Source: Mollicutes bacterium
GTDB lineage: Bacteria > Bacillota_I > Bacilli_A > Izemoplasmatales > Izemoplasmataceae
Direction: 5' to 3'
Length of the DNA stretch: 64,000 nt
Assembly: GCA_003554025.1 (NCBI GenBank)
Contig: PWFC01000014.1
Span: 1 to 64,000 of the forward strand
The position numbers and the translations under genes were made by a program. The notes under the pieces were generated by a model, which ran no database searches, had not been told where the DNA came from, and saw only the letters and a program-made list of their open reading frames with translations. Shown one piece after another: positions 1 through 9,482 of this stretch; positions within the stretch are counted from its first letter, which is position 1, and every line of letters starts with the position of its first letter.

Positions 1-153
1 GATTTCTTGTTGAGCGAAGCGCGCTACGCACAACTCCACGACATCAACCCCGACAAGGCGGAATCGTTGTTAGAAGCCAACTTGAAAGACGCCAAGCGTC
101 GCTATCGCATGTACAAGCGTTACGAAGCGATGGATTATTCCGACGAACAATAA
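1..153 (+). CDS. nifJ: Pyruvate:ferredoxin (flavodoxin) oxidoreductase, C-terminal end (partial)
   Basis: An open frame enters from the left edge and stops at TAA 151-153, giving the last 50 residues. The tail resembles the C-terminus of the single-chain pyruvate:ferredoxin oxidoreductase family: a segment of the type FLxSExRYxxL, then an Asn-Pro-containing turn and a basic helix AKRRYxMYKR. These enzymes oxidise pyruvate to acetyl-CoA and CO2 and pass electrons to ferredoxin. This fits the window, where the glutamate pathway ends in pyruvate. No catalytic domain is visible in the window, so the call rests on the tail alone. A terminator follows directly. Confidence 0.68.
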   Translation, partial: DFLLSEARYAQLHDINPDKAESLLEANLKDAKRRYRMYKRYEAMDYSDEQ

Positions 154-166
154 CCATGAATCGCTT

Positions 167-196
167 AAAAAGGCGCTCCTTCGGGGGCGCCTTTTT
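167..196 (+). terminator. Intrinsic terminator after the PFOR gene
   Basis: A strong G+C-rich hairpin (arms AAAAAGGCGC and GCGCCTTTTT, loop around TTCG) is followed by a T-run. It lies 14 bases after the TAA of the partial gene. Confidence 0.85.
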
Positions 197-228
197 GCTA
201 GGAAATGTGCGAGAGTACCCGCAAAACC

Positions 229-257
229 TTGCTTTTTTTGCCATAAACGTTTATAAT
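229..257 (+). promoter_or_regulatory. Sigma-A-type promoter for the MgtC-family gene
   Basis: TTGCTT at 229-234, a 17-base spacer and TATAAT at 252-257, ending about 30 bases before the ATG at 289. It sits after the upstream terminator, as expected for an independent unit. Confidence 0.6.
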
Positions 258-288
258 ATGTTGTCAAATCATGGAAAGAGGGATTGCT

Positions 289-789
289 ATGAGCATGAAT
301 CCACCGTTAGATTTACCATACATACTGCAAAGTCTCGGTTTCACAATCCTTTTTGTCGGTTTAATCGGCTTTGAACGCCAACGTCGTAACAAGATCGCCG
401 GTCTTACGACGCATTTGCTCGTGGCAATCGGTGCGGCCGGTATCACCATGGTCCAGCAAATGATGGTCTTTGACGCCATCGCGTTTATCGAACATCATAT
501 GCACGACAATCCGGAGATTTTGGAACACGCGGATTTGACCATCGAACGCCAACGTATCGTTGCGCAAATCATATCGGGCATAGGCTTTTTGGGCACAGGG
601 ACCATCCTAAAAACCCAAGGCCACATCAGCGGTCTGACCACGGCGTCGACACTTTGGATTAGCGCCATCATCGGCATCATCTTTGGATATGGCCTCTATA
701 CACTTGGCATAACCGTATCGCTAACGACGCTGTTTGTGCTCACCATCATCAAAAACTTCATCCGGCACAACGTCGATGAACATCATTGA
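289..789 (+). CDS. MgtC/SapB family membrane protein
   Basis: This 166-residue integral membrane protein belongs to the MgtC/SapB family. The family is linked to magnesium limitation and control of membrane energetics; its exact biochemical role is not settled. Hydrophobic segments lie near residues 10-25, 40-55, 90-110 and 115-150. The family block GIGFLGTGTIL near residue 95, followed by GLTTASTLW, is well preserved. The ATG at 289 was chosen over an in-frame ATG at 271 because GAAAGAGGG sits just upstream at a normal distance. A charged, His-rich loop (residues 60-80) and a His-containing C-terminus are visible. It is a single-gene unit between a promoter and a bidirectional terminator. 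Confidence 0.85.
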   Translation: MSMNPPLDLPYILQSLGFTILFVGLIGFERQRRNKIAGLTTHLLVAIGAAGITMVQQMMVFDAIAFIEHHMHDNPEILEHADLTIERQRIVAQIISGIGFLGTGTILKTQGHISGLTTASTLWISAIIGIIFGYGLYTLGITVSLTTLFVLTIIKNFIRHNVDEHH

Positions 790-797
790 TGAAACGT

Positions 798-837
798 CAA
801 AAAAAGTCTCGGAAACGCCGTTTCCGAGACTTTTTTT
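798..837. terminator. Bidirectional intrinsic terminator
   Basis: A long perfect hairpin (AGTCTCGGAAACG paired with its complement, loop CCG) is flanked by an A-run and a T-run. It serves the MgtC gene on + and the convergent flavoprotein gene on -, whose stop codon lies in its last bases. Confidence 0.9.
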
Positions 838-2221
838 ATAGCGATGCGTTTTTTCCGGCGACACGGCCCATGACCAAGCAATCGGTGATGGCGCAGCTTC
901 CGAGCCTGCCTGCTCCATGCACCCCCGCCGCCGCTTCGCCAGCGGCGAACAGGCCTTCGATGGGTGTGTTTTGTTTGTCTAAGACACGAGCTTTCGTGTC
1001 AATGGCGAGCCCTCCCATGGTATGATGGACTTTCGGCCACATCCTCATGGCGTAAAAGGGGGCCACTTCGATTGGCGTTGCCCGTTTGGACAAGGATTTC
1101 TTGAACGCGTCTTTTCCGTTTTTGATGCCTTGATTGGTTATTTCAATGGTTTTTGCTAGCGAGCCGTAATCAACGTTGTAATGTTTCGCGAGGGTCTCGA
1201 CGGAGTCAAAGGCGCGCACCACTTGTTTTTTCAAGGCTTTTTCAAGGGAGAGACCGTCACGCTTTACGGCTTGATCGTCGGCGATGCCGATGGTGGGTTC
1301 TTTGCGGTCAAGAATCGCTTGTGCGACGGTGTCGCGGTCGGCGAGTTCATCGGTGAAACGCTTTCCGGTCTTTCTATCTACGACGATGCCGTAGGGAAGC
1401 ACGATGTAATCACCAAAAAGCGGACCCGCGCCCATGCCGTTCTCATCGGGAGACGCCCATGGCGCAAGCTGGATGCAGTCCATATCTTGCAATTTGGCCC
1501 CGATTTTCTGCGCGGCTTTTAAAAGTTCGCCGGTTGAGGAGGGCTTGTTCGTGGTCGAGATGTTTTGCAATTTCGCATCCAACGAGGTCTTCAGCGTTTT
1601 GTCCGCGCCGAAGCCGCCGCTGCATAGGGCAACCCCTTTGCGGGCGCGGAAGAAGATTTTACTCGTTTCGACTTCTTTGGTAAAATGATATGGGTACAAG
1701 GCCTCAACGCCGACGACACGTTTTCGTTCGTCTTGGACGAACGCTTGCACGTATGTCTTATAAAAAAAACGGACGTTGTTTCGTTTTAACCGCTTAAGCA
1801 AACCTTGAAGCAAGGGCCTTCCGCTGAGCGTCCCCTTGGGCGCATACGAACGGGGCGCTGAATGCCCGCCGAAAAGGTCCACGCGGTCTTCGTATTCGAC
1901 GCCCAACGTTTCTCTTGTCCAAGTAAAAACGTCTTTGGCGTTTTGGGCGACAATGTTGACAAGCGCAGAATCGTTGCGTCCTTTGCCGGCTTTTAGCATA
2001 TCTTCCGCCATCAAAGCGGGAGAGTCCTCGATTCCGTTTTTTTTCTGCAAATCGGTGTTTGGCGCGGCGATGCCGCCGTCGCTGATGCGAGAATTTCCGC
2101 CCGGTGTGCCCATTTTTTCAAGCACGAAGACTTCAAGTCCCCTATTTGCGGCTACATACGCGGCGGACAATCCCGCAAACCCCGTGCCGATGACCAATAC
2201 GTCGCAAATTTCTTCTTTCAT
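836..2221 (-). CDS. FAD-dependent fumarate-reductase/flavocytochrome-c-like flavoprotein
   Basis: This 461-residue protein resembles the flavin subunit of soluble fumarate reductases and related ene-reductases such as urocanate reductase. The N-terminal Rossmann motif GTGFAGLSAA (near residue 14) is followed by an acidic cofactor-binding residue in LEK. A catalytic-type HHTMGG motif lies near residue 403, RFTDE near 290, and a C-terminal GAGRLGSCAITDC binds FAD. There is no heme-binding CxxCH, no FMN-attachment domain and no signal peptide, so it looks cytoplasmic and must take electrons from an unknown donor. The ATG at 2221 is preferred over 2227 because GGGAGG lies seven bases upstream. 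It is monocistronic. The substrate cannot be read from the sequence. Confidence 0.75.
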   Translation of the reverse strand: MKEEICDVLVIGTGFAGLSAAYVAANRGLEVFVLEKMGTPGGNSRISDGGIAAPNTDLQKKNGIEDSPALMAEDMLKAGKGRNDSALVNIVAQNAKDVFTWTRETLGVEYEDRVDLFGGHSAPRSYAPKGTLSGRPLLQGLLKRLKRNNVRFFYKTYVQAFVQDERKRVVGVEALYPYHFTKEVETSKIFFRARKGVALCSGGFGADKTLKTSLDAKLQNISTTNKPSSTGELLKAAQKIGAKLQDMDCIQLAPWASPDENGMGAGPLFGDYIVLPYGIVVDRKTGKRFTDELADRDTVAQAILDRKEPTIGIADDQAVKRDGLSLEKALKKQVVRAFDSVETLAKHYNVDYGSLAKTIEITNQGIKNGKDAFKKSLSKRATPIEVAPFYAMRMWPKVHHTMGGLAIDTKARVLDKQNTPIEGLFAAGEAAAGVHGAGRLGSCAITDCLVMGRVAGKNASL

Positions 2222-2361
2222 TGTCATTCCTCCCCGATGCCATTATAGTAGCACGAACCCGCCGGTTTGCAAAAGAAAAACCTTGGGAAAAAATATCGTT
2301 TCATTAGCCAAATCGACCGCTTTCATATACAATATGTGTGGACGAAAAAGGAGGTTTTTTT

Positions 2362-3192
2362 ATGGCCACATTGAAAATCGAAGACCTGCACGCGCAAGCG
2401 GAAGGTCATGAAATACTCAAAGGTGTGAATCTTGAAATCAAAGGTGGAGAAACACACGCCATCATGGGTCCAAACGGAACGGGGAAAAGCACGCTTGCGT
2501 CTGTCATCATGGGGCATCCACGCTATCGGGTCACCCAAGGAACGATCACGTTAGACGGCGAAGACGTTTTGTCGATGAGCACCGACGAACGCGCCCGCGC
2601 CGGACTCTTTTTGGCGATGCAGTCTCCCGCCGAAGTTCCCGGCGTCACCAACAGCGACTTCATCAAATCGGCGATGAACGCCCGTTTGCCCGAAGAAAAC
2701 AACATCTCCTTGTTCAAATTCATCCGTGAATACGACAAAGCCGTTGCCGCCCTTAAAATGCGCGAAGACTTGCCCCACCGTTATTTGAACGACGGTTTTA
2801 GCGGCGGCGAGAAAAAACGCAACGAAATTTTGCAGATGCGCATGCTCAAACCGACCGTCGCCATCCTTGATGAAATCGACAGCGGCCTTGACATCGACGC
2901 TTTGAAAGTCGTCGGCGAAAACGTCACGGAGATGAAGAGCGACGACTTGGGTTTGCTTTTGATCACTCACTATCAACGTTTGCTCGATTACATCTCCGCC
3001 GATACGGTGCACGTAATGATGCAAGGAAGAATCGTGAAAAGCGGCGACACGGACTTGATGAAAAAAATCGACGAAAAAGGCTACGACTGGATCAAGGAAG
3101 AATTGGGCATCGAAGACGAACGCGTCGTCCCCGAGAAAGACGAACGCATTCTGCTTGAAGACTGCGCCACCAAAGAAGCGTTCGAAAAATGA
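2362..3192 (+). CDS. sufC: Fe-S cluster assembly ATPase SufC
   Basis: SufC is the ABC-type ATPase that drives conformational change in the SufBCD scaffold during iron-sulfur cluster assembly in the cytosol. The 276-residue product has Walker A GPNGTGKST (about residues 36-44), the signature FSGGEKKRNE (about 146-155) and Walker B ending in DEIDSGLD (about 170). Start choice: AAAGGAGG lies eight bases before the ATG at 2362, and an upstream in-frame GTG lacks this. It is the first gene of sufCDSUB, the usual Bacillota order. Its TGA overlaps the sufD ATG, so translation is probably coupled. It has an extended acidic C-terminal tail. Confidence 0.95.
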   Translation: MATLKIEDLHAQAEGHEILKGVNLEIKGGETHAIMGPNGTGKSTLASVIMGHPRYRVTQGTITLDGEDVLSMSTDERARAGLFLAMQSPAEVPGVTNSDFIKSAMNARLPEENNISLFKFIREYDKAVAALKMREDLPHRYLNDGFSGGEKKRNEILQMRMLKPTVAILDEIDSGLDIDALKVVGENVTEMKSDDLGLLLITHYQRLLDYISADTVHVMMQGRIVKSGDTDLMKKIDEKGYDWIKEELGIEDERVVPEKDERILLEDCATKEAFEK

Positions 3193-4226
3193 AAAACCCT
3201 ATCGCCAACGTCGACGCCTTGATCCAAGACCTTGAAAACGTCATCGTCGTCGAAGACGGTCGCGTTGTCCGAAATACTCTTTCAGAGATTGCCGGATTGA
3301 CGATTGAAACCTTAGACGCCAACCAGCGTTTGAATGAAGATTTTGCCGCCATAACCGTTGAAAACGAAATGGTCAAAAGCAACGAAAAAAACCGAGAGAC
3401 CACGCTCTATTTTCGCGTGTCCAAAAATGTGCGTTTGAAAAAACCGATTCATCTGTTCTTCAAAAACACCAAGTCCTCCATCCATCAAACGGCAGTGTTG
3501 CTTGAAGAAGGGGCAACGCTATCTTTGTTTGAGTATCTCTACGACACTCAAATCGCTTCGGCAAATTACCTTTTCAAGGCCAAAGTGTCCGAACACGCCG
3601 TCTTCGATTACACATCGCTGACGCGCCACCATCGCCATTCGCACACGAGCCTTCATAGGCTTTTAAGGCTTGGTGGCCGCAGCAAAGCCACCGTTCAAAC
3701 CGCCCAAATGGGCGACGACCAAACCCACCAAGAAACCGACATGCTTTTGCTTGGCGAACGCGCTCAGGGCACAATCAAAACCATCGCCTTGACCAACCGC
3801 CAACAAGAAGCGGTCGTCCGCACCAACATCGACCACAAAGCGCAAAGAAGCGAAGGGTTGATTGAACATTACGGCGTGGCCAACGACCAAAGCTTTTTGG
3901 CGTTTGAAGGCGTCGGGCGCATCCGAAAGGGAATGGTCCAAAGCGTCGCAAAACAAAGCAACCGCGGCGTCATTTTGGGCGCGAACGCCCGCTTGGACGC
4001 CAACCCGCTTTTGTATATCGACGAATACGACATCGAAGCCTCACACGGCGCCGCCATCGGCAAGATCGACGAAGAACAGCTCTATTACCTCATGAGTCGG
4101 GGCTTAAGCGAGAAAGCGGCCCAGCGGCTCATCATCCGCGGCTTTTTGGCTCCCCTTGAAGCTTTGATGCAAAACGAAAAATTCGACAAGCACATCCACG
4201 CGCTTCTCGCAAACAAAATCGAGTAG
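3189..4226 (+). CDS. sufD: Fe-S cluster assembly protein SufD
   Basis: This 345-residue SufB/SufD-family protein is a partner of SufB and SufC in the scaffold complex. The family shows in the beta-helix-like core and in the C-terminal block SHGAAIGKIDEEQLYYLMSRG (about residues 285-304), shared with SufB. It is shorter than SufB and lacks its N-terminal region. The ATG overlaps the sufC stop in an ATGA arrangement; no clear ribosome site of its own is seen, which supports coupling. The sufS start follows nine bases after the stop. Confidence 0.92.
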   Translation: MKNPIANVDALIQDLENVIVVEDGRVVRNTLSEIAGLTIETLDANQRLNEDFAAITVENEMVKSNEKNRETTLYFRVSKNVRLKKPIHLFFKNTKSSIHQTAVLLEEGATLSLFEYLYDTQIASANYLFKAKVSEHAVFDYTSLTRHHRHSHTSLHRLLRLGGRSKATVQTAQMGDDQTHQETDMLLLGERAQGTIKTIALTNRQQEAVVRTNIDHKAQRSEGLIEHYGVANDQSFLAFEGVGRIRKGMVQSVAKQSNRGVILGANARLDANPLLYIDEYDIEASHGAAIGKIDEEQLYYLMSRGLSEKAAQRLIIRGFLAPLEALMQNEKFDKHIHALLANKIE

Positions 4227-4234
4227 GTGAAAGT

Positions 4235-5443
4235 ATGGAAAGTTTAAGTCTGAAAAAAGATTTTCCGGTTTTCGACCAAAACGACATCGCGTATTTGGAC
4301 ACTGCGGCGACGTCGTTGACTCCAAGAAGCGTCATCGGGAAACTTACCGACTATTACAACAACTATTCCGCGAACGTCCACCGCGGTGTATACCGGCTTT
4401 CGCACGAAGCCACCGAACTTTATAACGCAACCCGAGAAGCCACCGCCCGTTTCATCAACGCCGAATTCGAAGAAATTGTTTTCACACGCGGCGCTTCAAG
4501 CGCGCTCAACCTAGTCGCTTTCGGTTATGGCCTTTCGAACTTGAACCCAGGCGATGAAATTATCATCAGCGAACTTGAGCACCACTCCAATTTTCTCCCT
4601 TGGCAGCAGGTGGCGAAAAAAACCGGCGCAAAGGTCGTCTACGTTCCCTTAAGCGAAGAAGGGCGCATCGAAGTCGAAGCGTTCGCCTCCGTTTTGAATG
4701 AGAACACCAAAATCGTGGCCTTGACCCACGTCTCCAACGTCATGGGGTATATCACCCCCATCAAGGCCATCACGGAACTCGCCCATTCTCAAAACGCCGT
4801 GGTATGCGTCGACGCGGCGCAATCCGCCCCGCATCTTCAAATTGATGTAAAAGAGATCGATTGCGACTTTTTGGCGTTTTCTTCTCATAAGATGCTCGGG
4901 CCCAAAGGCCTTGGCGTTCTTTACGGGAAGAAGAAGCGTTTGGAAAACATGGAACCCGTCGAATACGGCGGCGACATGGTGGAAACCGCCAGCAAGGATG
5001 GCTCCACTTGGCAAGCTCCCCCTCTCAAGTTTGAGACGGGCACTCCGCCGATCGCTTCGGTCGTCGCGTTCTTTGAAGCGCTTCGCTATCTTCAAAACAT
5101 CGGCTTCGTCGCGCTCAAAGAGCACGAACAGAGGTTGAAGAAGTATGTTCTCGACGCTTTTTCCAACATCGAAAGCGTCAAGGTATACAACCCCACTAGC
5201 GAAACCGGCATGGTCACTTTCAACATCGAAGGCGTTCATCCCCACGATGTGGTGACGGTGCTTGATGAGGACAATATCGCGCTGCGCGCCGGCCATCATT
5301 GCGCGCAACCGCTCATGCAGTGGTTGGGCGTGGTTGCGACTTTGCGGGCTTCCTTTTACGTCTACAACACCCTTGAAGATTGCGACCGTTTGATCGAAAG
5401 CGTGAAGAAAGCCGTTACATTCTTTAAGGAAGCCGGATTATAG
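4235..5443 (+). CDS. sufS: Cysteine desulfurase SufS
   Basis: This PLP enzyme of the class-V aminotransferase fold (402 residues) takes sulfur from cysteine to make a persulfide. The PLP lysine lies in SSHKMLGPKG (about residue 219). The persulfide cysteine is in RAGHHCAQP (residue 356). ELEHHSNFLPW and DAAQSAPH are also typical of the group. It is followed 11 bases later by sufU, its zinc-dependent sulfur-transfer partner in Bacillota, rather than by sufE. A ribosome site AGGTGA precedes the ATG. Confidence 0.96.
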   Translation: MESLSLKKDFPVFDQNDIAYLDTAATSLTPRSVIGKLTDYYNNYSANVHRGVYRLSHEATELYNATREATARFINAEFEEIVFTRGASSALNLVAFGYGLSNLNPGDEIIISELEHHSNFLPWQQVAKKTGAKVVYVPLSEEGRIEVEAFASVLNENTKIVALTHVSNVMGYITPIKAITELAHSQNAVVCVDAAQSAPHLQIDVKEIDCDFLAFSSHKMLGPKGLGVLYGKKKRLENMEPVEYGGDMVETASKDGSTWQAPPLKFETGTPPIASVVAFFEALRYLQNIGFVALKEHEQRLKKYVLDAFSNIESVKVYNPTSETGMVTFNIEGVHPHDVVTVLDEDNIALRAGHHCAQPLMQWLGVVATLRASFYVYNTLEDCDRLIESVKKAVTFFKEAGL

Positions 5444-5454
5444 GAGGAATTTCC

Positions 5455-5895
5455 ATGAACAGACTAGAAAACCTTTACCGTAAAATCATCATGGACCACT
5501 ACAAAAACCCTAGAAACAAAGGCCTCACTGACGATACAAGGTATAAGCAAGAACATATAAAAAACCCCAGTTGCGGCGACGATGTGACCATTCAAAGTTT
5601 CGTCGAAGACGGCGTTGTCAAAGACATCCGCCATGATGGCTCCGGGTGCAGCATCTGCTGTTCGAGCGCCAGCGTTTTAAGCGTGCTTCTCAAAGACCGT
5701 CCGGTCAAAGAAGCCCTTGCGTTCAGCGAAAACTACACCAAAATGATCGCCAATCAACCCTACGATGAAACGCTGGAGTTTGAAGACGCCCTCGCCTATC
5801 AAGGCGTTCGAAAATTTCCCGCCCGCACAAAATGCGCCACCATTGCCTGGAAAGCCTTTGAAAGCACGGTGAAAGTAGAGGATAACGATGAGTGA
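5455..5895 (+). CDS. sufU: Zinc-dependent sulfurtransferase SufU
   Basis: SufU accepts persulfide sulfur from SufS and passes it to the SufBCD scaffold. This 146-residue IscU-like protein keeps the three zinc-ligand cysteine positions: NPSCGDD (about residue 41), GSGCSICC (about 64-68) and RTKCATIAW (about 125). The SufU-type insertion around FSENYTK, between the second and third cysteines, separates it from true IscU scaffolds. It has a strong AGGAGG ribosome site, and its 3' end overlaps the sufB start by eight bases. Confidence 0.93.
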   Translation: MNRLENLYRKIIMDHYKNPRNKGLTDDTRYKQEHIKNPSCGDDVTIQSFVEDGVVKDIRHDGSGCSICCSSASVLSVLLKDRPVKEALAFSENYTKMIANQPYDETLEFEDALAYQGVRKFPARTKCATIAWKAFESTVKVEDNDE

Positions 5896-7300
5896 CAAGA
5901 CCAAAAAAGAAATCGAACGCATCATCGGCGACTACAAATACGGCTTCAAAACCGACACCAAACCCCTTCGCGACACCGGACGGGGGTTGACCGAAGACAT
6001 CGTCCGTGAAATTTCCGCGATCAAAAACGAACCCGAATGGATGCTCGAGTTCCGTTTAAAAGGCTACCGCGAATTCATCAAGCGTCCCAACCCCACTTGG
6101 GGTCCGGACTTGAACAAAGTCAATTTCGAAGACATCACCTACTACAAGAAACCTTCGGAAAAAAGCGAACGTTCATGGGACGATGTGCCCGAAGAGATCA
6201 AAAACACGTTCGACAAGCTCGGCATCCCCGAAGCCGAACAAAAGTTTCTAGCCGGCGTCGGCGCGCAATTCGAAAGCGAAGTCGTCTACCATTCGACCCT
6301 TGAAGAACTGGAAAAACAAGGCGTCGTCTTTTTGGACACCGACACCGCTCTCAAAGAATACCCCGAGCTTTTCAAAGAATACTTCTCCAAAGTCGTCCCG
6401 CAAAACGACAACAAATACGCGGCGTTGAACAGCGCCGTCTGGAGCGGCGGGTCGTTCATCTACGTCCCCAAAGGCGTCCACGTCGAAAAACCCCTTCAAT
6501 CCTATTTTCGCATCAACAGCGAACAAATGGGGCAATTCGAACGCACCCTCATCGTCGTCGATGAAGGCGCGAGTTTGCATTACGTAGAAGGGTGCACCGC
6601 CCCCATCTACACCACCGATTCCCTGCATGCGGCGACGGTGGAGATTTATGTCCGAAAAGGCGGGCATTGCCGTTATACGACCATCCAAAACTGGGCGGCG
6701 AACATCGTCAACCTCGTCACCAAGCGGGCCCTTGTCGAAGAAGACGCCCACATGGAATGGGTCGATGGCAACATCGGCAGCGGCATCAACATGAAATACC
6801 CCGCCTGCATTTTAAAAGGCGACCGCGCCAAAGGCACCACCATCTCCATCGCCTTTGCCGGCAAAAACATGCATCAAGACACCGGCGCAAAGATGATTCA
6901 TTTGGGCAAAGACACCACCAGTTCAATCGTCTCGAAATCCATGAGCGCCAAAGGCGGCAAGGTCAACTACCGCGGACTCATCCATCACGCCCATAGCGCG
7001 CGCGGCGCGAAAAGCAACGTCGAATGCGACACCATCATTTTGGACAAAGAAAGCACCTCCGACACGCTTCCTTACAACATCGTCAAAAACAACGCCGCGC
7101 AGATCCAACACGAAGCGAGCGTTTCAAAAGTCAGCGAAGAACAGCTCTTTTACCTCATGAGCCGCGGCCTCAGCGAAGAGGAAGCGACCGAAATGATCAT
7201 CATGGGCTTCATCGAACCGTTCGCCAAAGAGCTCCCGATGGAATACGCCGTCGAACTCAACCAATTGATCAAACTGGAAATGGAAGGGTCCATCGGCTAA
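5888..7300 (+). CDS. sufB: Fe-S cluster assembly protein SufB
   Basis: SufB is the main scaffold subunit on which clusters are built. The 470 residues match the usual length. Typical blocks include PEWMLEFR near residue 50, [16 protein letters not shown] near 120, [10 protein letters not shown] near 190 and the C-terminal [17 protein letters not shown]. The start lies inside the sufU 3' end, the last overlap of the operon, and a terminator follows the stop. Together sufC, D, S, U and B form a complete SUF system. No isc genes are seen in the window. Confidence 0.96.
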   Translation: MSDKTKKEIERIIGDYKYGFKTDTKPLRDTGRGLTEDIVREISAIKNEPEWMLEFRLKGYREFIKRPNPTWGPDLNKVNFEDITYYKKPSEKSERSWDDVPEEIKNTFDKLGIPEAEQKFLAGVGAQFESEVVYHSTLEELEKQGVVFLDTDTALKEYPELFKEYFSKVVPQNDNKYAALNSAVWSGGSFIYVPKGVHVEKPLQSYFRINSEQMGQFERTLIVVDEGASLHYVEGCTAPIYTTDSLHAATVEIYVRKGGHCRYTTIQNWAANIVNLVTKRALVEEDAHMEWVDGNIGSGINMKYPACILKGDRAKGTTISIAFAGKNMHQDTGAKMIHLGKDTTSSIVSKSMSAKGGKVNYRGLIHHAHSARGAKSNVECDTIILDKESTSDTLPYNIVKNNAAQIQHEASVSKVSEEQLFYLMSRGLSEEEATEMIIMGFIEPFAKELPMEYAVELNQLIKLEMEGSIG

Positions 7301-7319
7301 CGCCATGGCCCCTTTTTTT
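7286..7319 (+). terminator. Intrinsic terminator of the suf operon
   Basis: Arms GGGTCCAT and ATGGCCCC (one internal mismatch) overlap the sufB stop region and are followed by seven T. Confidence 0.7.
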
Positions 7320-7416
7320 CTAAGATGTAAACGTTACCCTGGCGTTTGAACGGTTTTATTTTTCGATTTGATACGTTATAATGAGAGGGACAACATCAAA
7401 GAAAGAAGGAGAGAGT

Positions 7417-9363
7417 ATGAAAACAAGCATCAACGCGATTCGATTCTTAGGATTGGATATGGTCAATAAAGCCCAAAGCGGGCATCCCGGCATCGTCTTG
7501 GGCGCCGCGCCGGTAGTGTACAAACTGTTCACCAAGCACATGAAAGCAACGTCCAACGCTTCCAAATGGTTCGACCGCGACCGCTTTGTCCTTTCGGCGG
7601 GACACGGGTCCGCGCTTCTTTATTCGACGTTGCATTTCGCCGGATACGACATAGACATGGACGACTTGAAAAGTTTTCGCCAGTTGGGCTCGATTACGCC
7701 CGGCCATCCCGAATACGGAGAAACCGACGGCGTTGAAGCGACCACAGGGCCCTTGGGCCAAGGCATCGGCATGTCGGTGGGCATGGCCATCGCCGAAGCG
7801 CACCTTCGCGCGCGCTTCAACAAAGACGATTTAAACGTCATCGACCACTACACCTACGCCCTTTGCGGCGACGGCGACTTGCAAGAAGGCGTCGCGCTTG
7901 AAAGCATGTCTTTGGCCGGACACTTGGGCTTAGAGCGTTTGGTCGTGCTTTTCGATTCGAACGACGTCCAGCTTGATGGCCCCACCGAGGAAGTGACCAG
8001 CGACGACATCCGCAAAAAGGTCGAAAGCATGAACTGGGACTACCATTACGTCGACGACGCCAACGATACCGAAGCGGTCTCTCAAGCCATCGAAAAAGCG
8101 AAAAAGACCGACAAGCCGAGCTTCATCGAAATCAAGAGCGTCATCGGGTTCGGTTCGCAAAAGGCCGGCACAAGCGCCACACACGGCGCACCGATTGGCG
8201 AAGAAGAAACGGATTCGATGCGTCGCGCTTTCGATTTCAACCACGGTCCCTTCGACCCGCCAAAAGAAGCGTATCAAGACTTCAAAGACACTTTCATAAA
8301 ACGCGGCGACAAAGCCTACGCGGATTGGCAAAAAACCATGGAAACCTACAAAAAACGTTACCCTGAAGCTTACGAAGAACTGACCGACATCATTGAAGGC
8401 CGCGGTGAAGTGGACTTTGACAAGCTGTTGGCCCCGGCCGAAATTGGCACCGTCGAAGCGACGCGCGCTTCGATGGGCGGCGTTTTGGGCGAAGTTTCCA
8501 GCGCCATTCCCGCCATGATCGGCGGTTCTGCGGATTTGAGCGGCAGCACCAAGGTCAAAGGGAACGACGGAAATTTCACTAAAGAAAACCGTCTCGGCAG
8601 AAACATCAACTACGGCGTTCGCGAACACGCCATGGCCGCCATCACGAACGGCCTCGTCCTTCATGGCATGAAGGCGTTTAGCGGCGGATTCCTCATTTTC
8701 TCCGACTACATGAAGCCTTCCATCCGCCTTGCGGCCTTGATGAACATACCATCCACATTCATCTTCACCCACGACAGCGTCGCCGTCGGCGAGGACGGGC
8801 CCACGCACGAACCCATCGAGCAGCTGTCGGTATACCGCGCCACTCCGAACACCGACACCATCCGCCCGGCAAACGCCAACGAAGTGCGCCACGCGTTGCG
8901 CTACGCCTTAGAGCAAACAAGCACCCCGACCGTCATCGCGCTTACCCGCCAAAAAACGACGCTCCTTAAAGACGTGATGTACGACGACTTCAAACAAGGC
9001 GCCTACGTAGCAAGCGACAAAGACGATTTCGAAGGCATTTTGATCGCTTCGGGCAGCGAAGTCGAGCTCGCTTTGAAAACCCAAGAACATCTTGAACAAG
9101 AAAAAGGCGTCAAAGTCCGCGTCGTTTCGATGCCCTCCATGGAACTGTTTGAAAGACAGCCGGAAGACGTCAAAGAATCCGTTCTTCCCTCTTCCTGCCA
9201 AAAGCGGCTCGCCATCGAGCTTGGCAGTCCTCACACATGGTACCGATACGCAAACGACGTTTGCGGATTGAACCGTTTCGGCGCAAGCGGAAAAGGCGCC
9301 GAAGTGGTCGAACATTTAGGGTTCACCGCTTCCGCCGTTGCAAAACGTTATTTGAACCTTTAA
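7417..9363 (+). CDS. tkt: Transketolase
   Basis: This thiamine-diphosphate enzyme of the non-oxidative pentose phosphate pathway moves two-carbon units between sugar phosphates. The 648 residues match the single-chain bacterial family. Visible signatures are SGHPGIVLG (about residue 20), the TPP site GDGDLQEG (about 150), THDSVAVGEDGPTHEPIEQL (about 450) and a C-terminal regulatory-like domain. The ATG at 7417 follows AAAGAAGGAGAG; an upstream in-frame ATG at 7381 lies in the -10 region (TATAAT at 7377-7382). It is a single-gene unit with its own terminator. Confidence 0.95.
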   Translation: MKTSINAIRFLGLDMVNKAQSGHPGIVLGAAPVVYKLFTKHMKATSNASKWFDRDRFVLSAGHGSALLYSTLHFAGYDIDMDDLKSFRQLGSITPGHPEYGETDGVEATTGPLGQGIGMSVGMAIAEAHLRARFNKDDLNVIDHYTYALCGDGDLQEGVALESMSLAGHLGLERLVVLFDSNDVQLDGPTEEVTSDDIRKKVESMNWDYHYVDDANDTEAVSQAIEKAKKTDKPSFIEIKSVIGFGSQKAGTSATHGAPIGEEETDSMRRAFDFNHGPFDPPKEAYQDFKDTFIKRGDKAYADWQKTMETYKKRYPEAYEELTDIIEGRGEVDFDKLLAPAEIGTVEATRASMGGVLGEVSSAIPAMIGGSADLSGSTKVKGNDGNFTKENRLGRNINYGVREHAMAAITNGLVLHGMKAFSGGFLIFSDYMKPSIRLAALMNIPSTFIFTHDSVAVGEDGPTHEPIEQLSVYRATPNTDTIRPANANEVRHALRYALEQTSTPTVIALTRQKTTLLKDVMYDDFKQGAYVASDKDDFEGILIASGSEVELALKTQEHLEQEKGVKVRVVSMPSMELFERQPEDVKESVLPSSCQKRLAIELGSPHTWYRYANDVCGLNRFGASGKGAEVVEHLGFTASAVAKRYLNL

Positions 9364-9367
9364 CACT

Positions 9368-9393
9368 AAGCGGCGCAAAAGCGCCGCTTTTTT
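9368..9393 (+). terminator. Intrinsic terminator of tkt
   Basis: Perfect arms AAGCGGCGC and GCGCCGCTT with a four-base loop and a T-run, five bases after the tkt stop. Confidence 0.9.
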
Positions 9394-9482
9394 GTGGGAT
9401 TTTGCCGGTTTTTTCTCAACGGAGGCGAGGGTTCTTACCTGCAATCCGAAGGTATACTGAGAAAAAAGACCGGGAGGTTATC

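Noticed and set aside
7326-7339. cre-like sequence upstream of tkt
   Set aside because: TGTAAACGTTACCC has two mismatches in fixed positions and no symmetrical second half, so it falls short of the two better sites.
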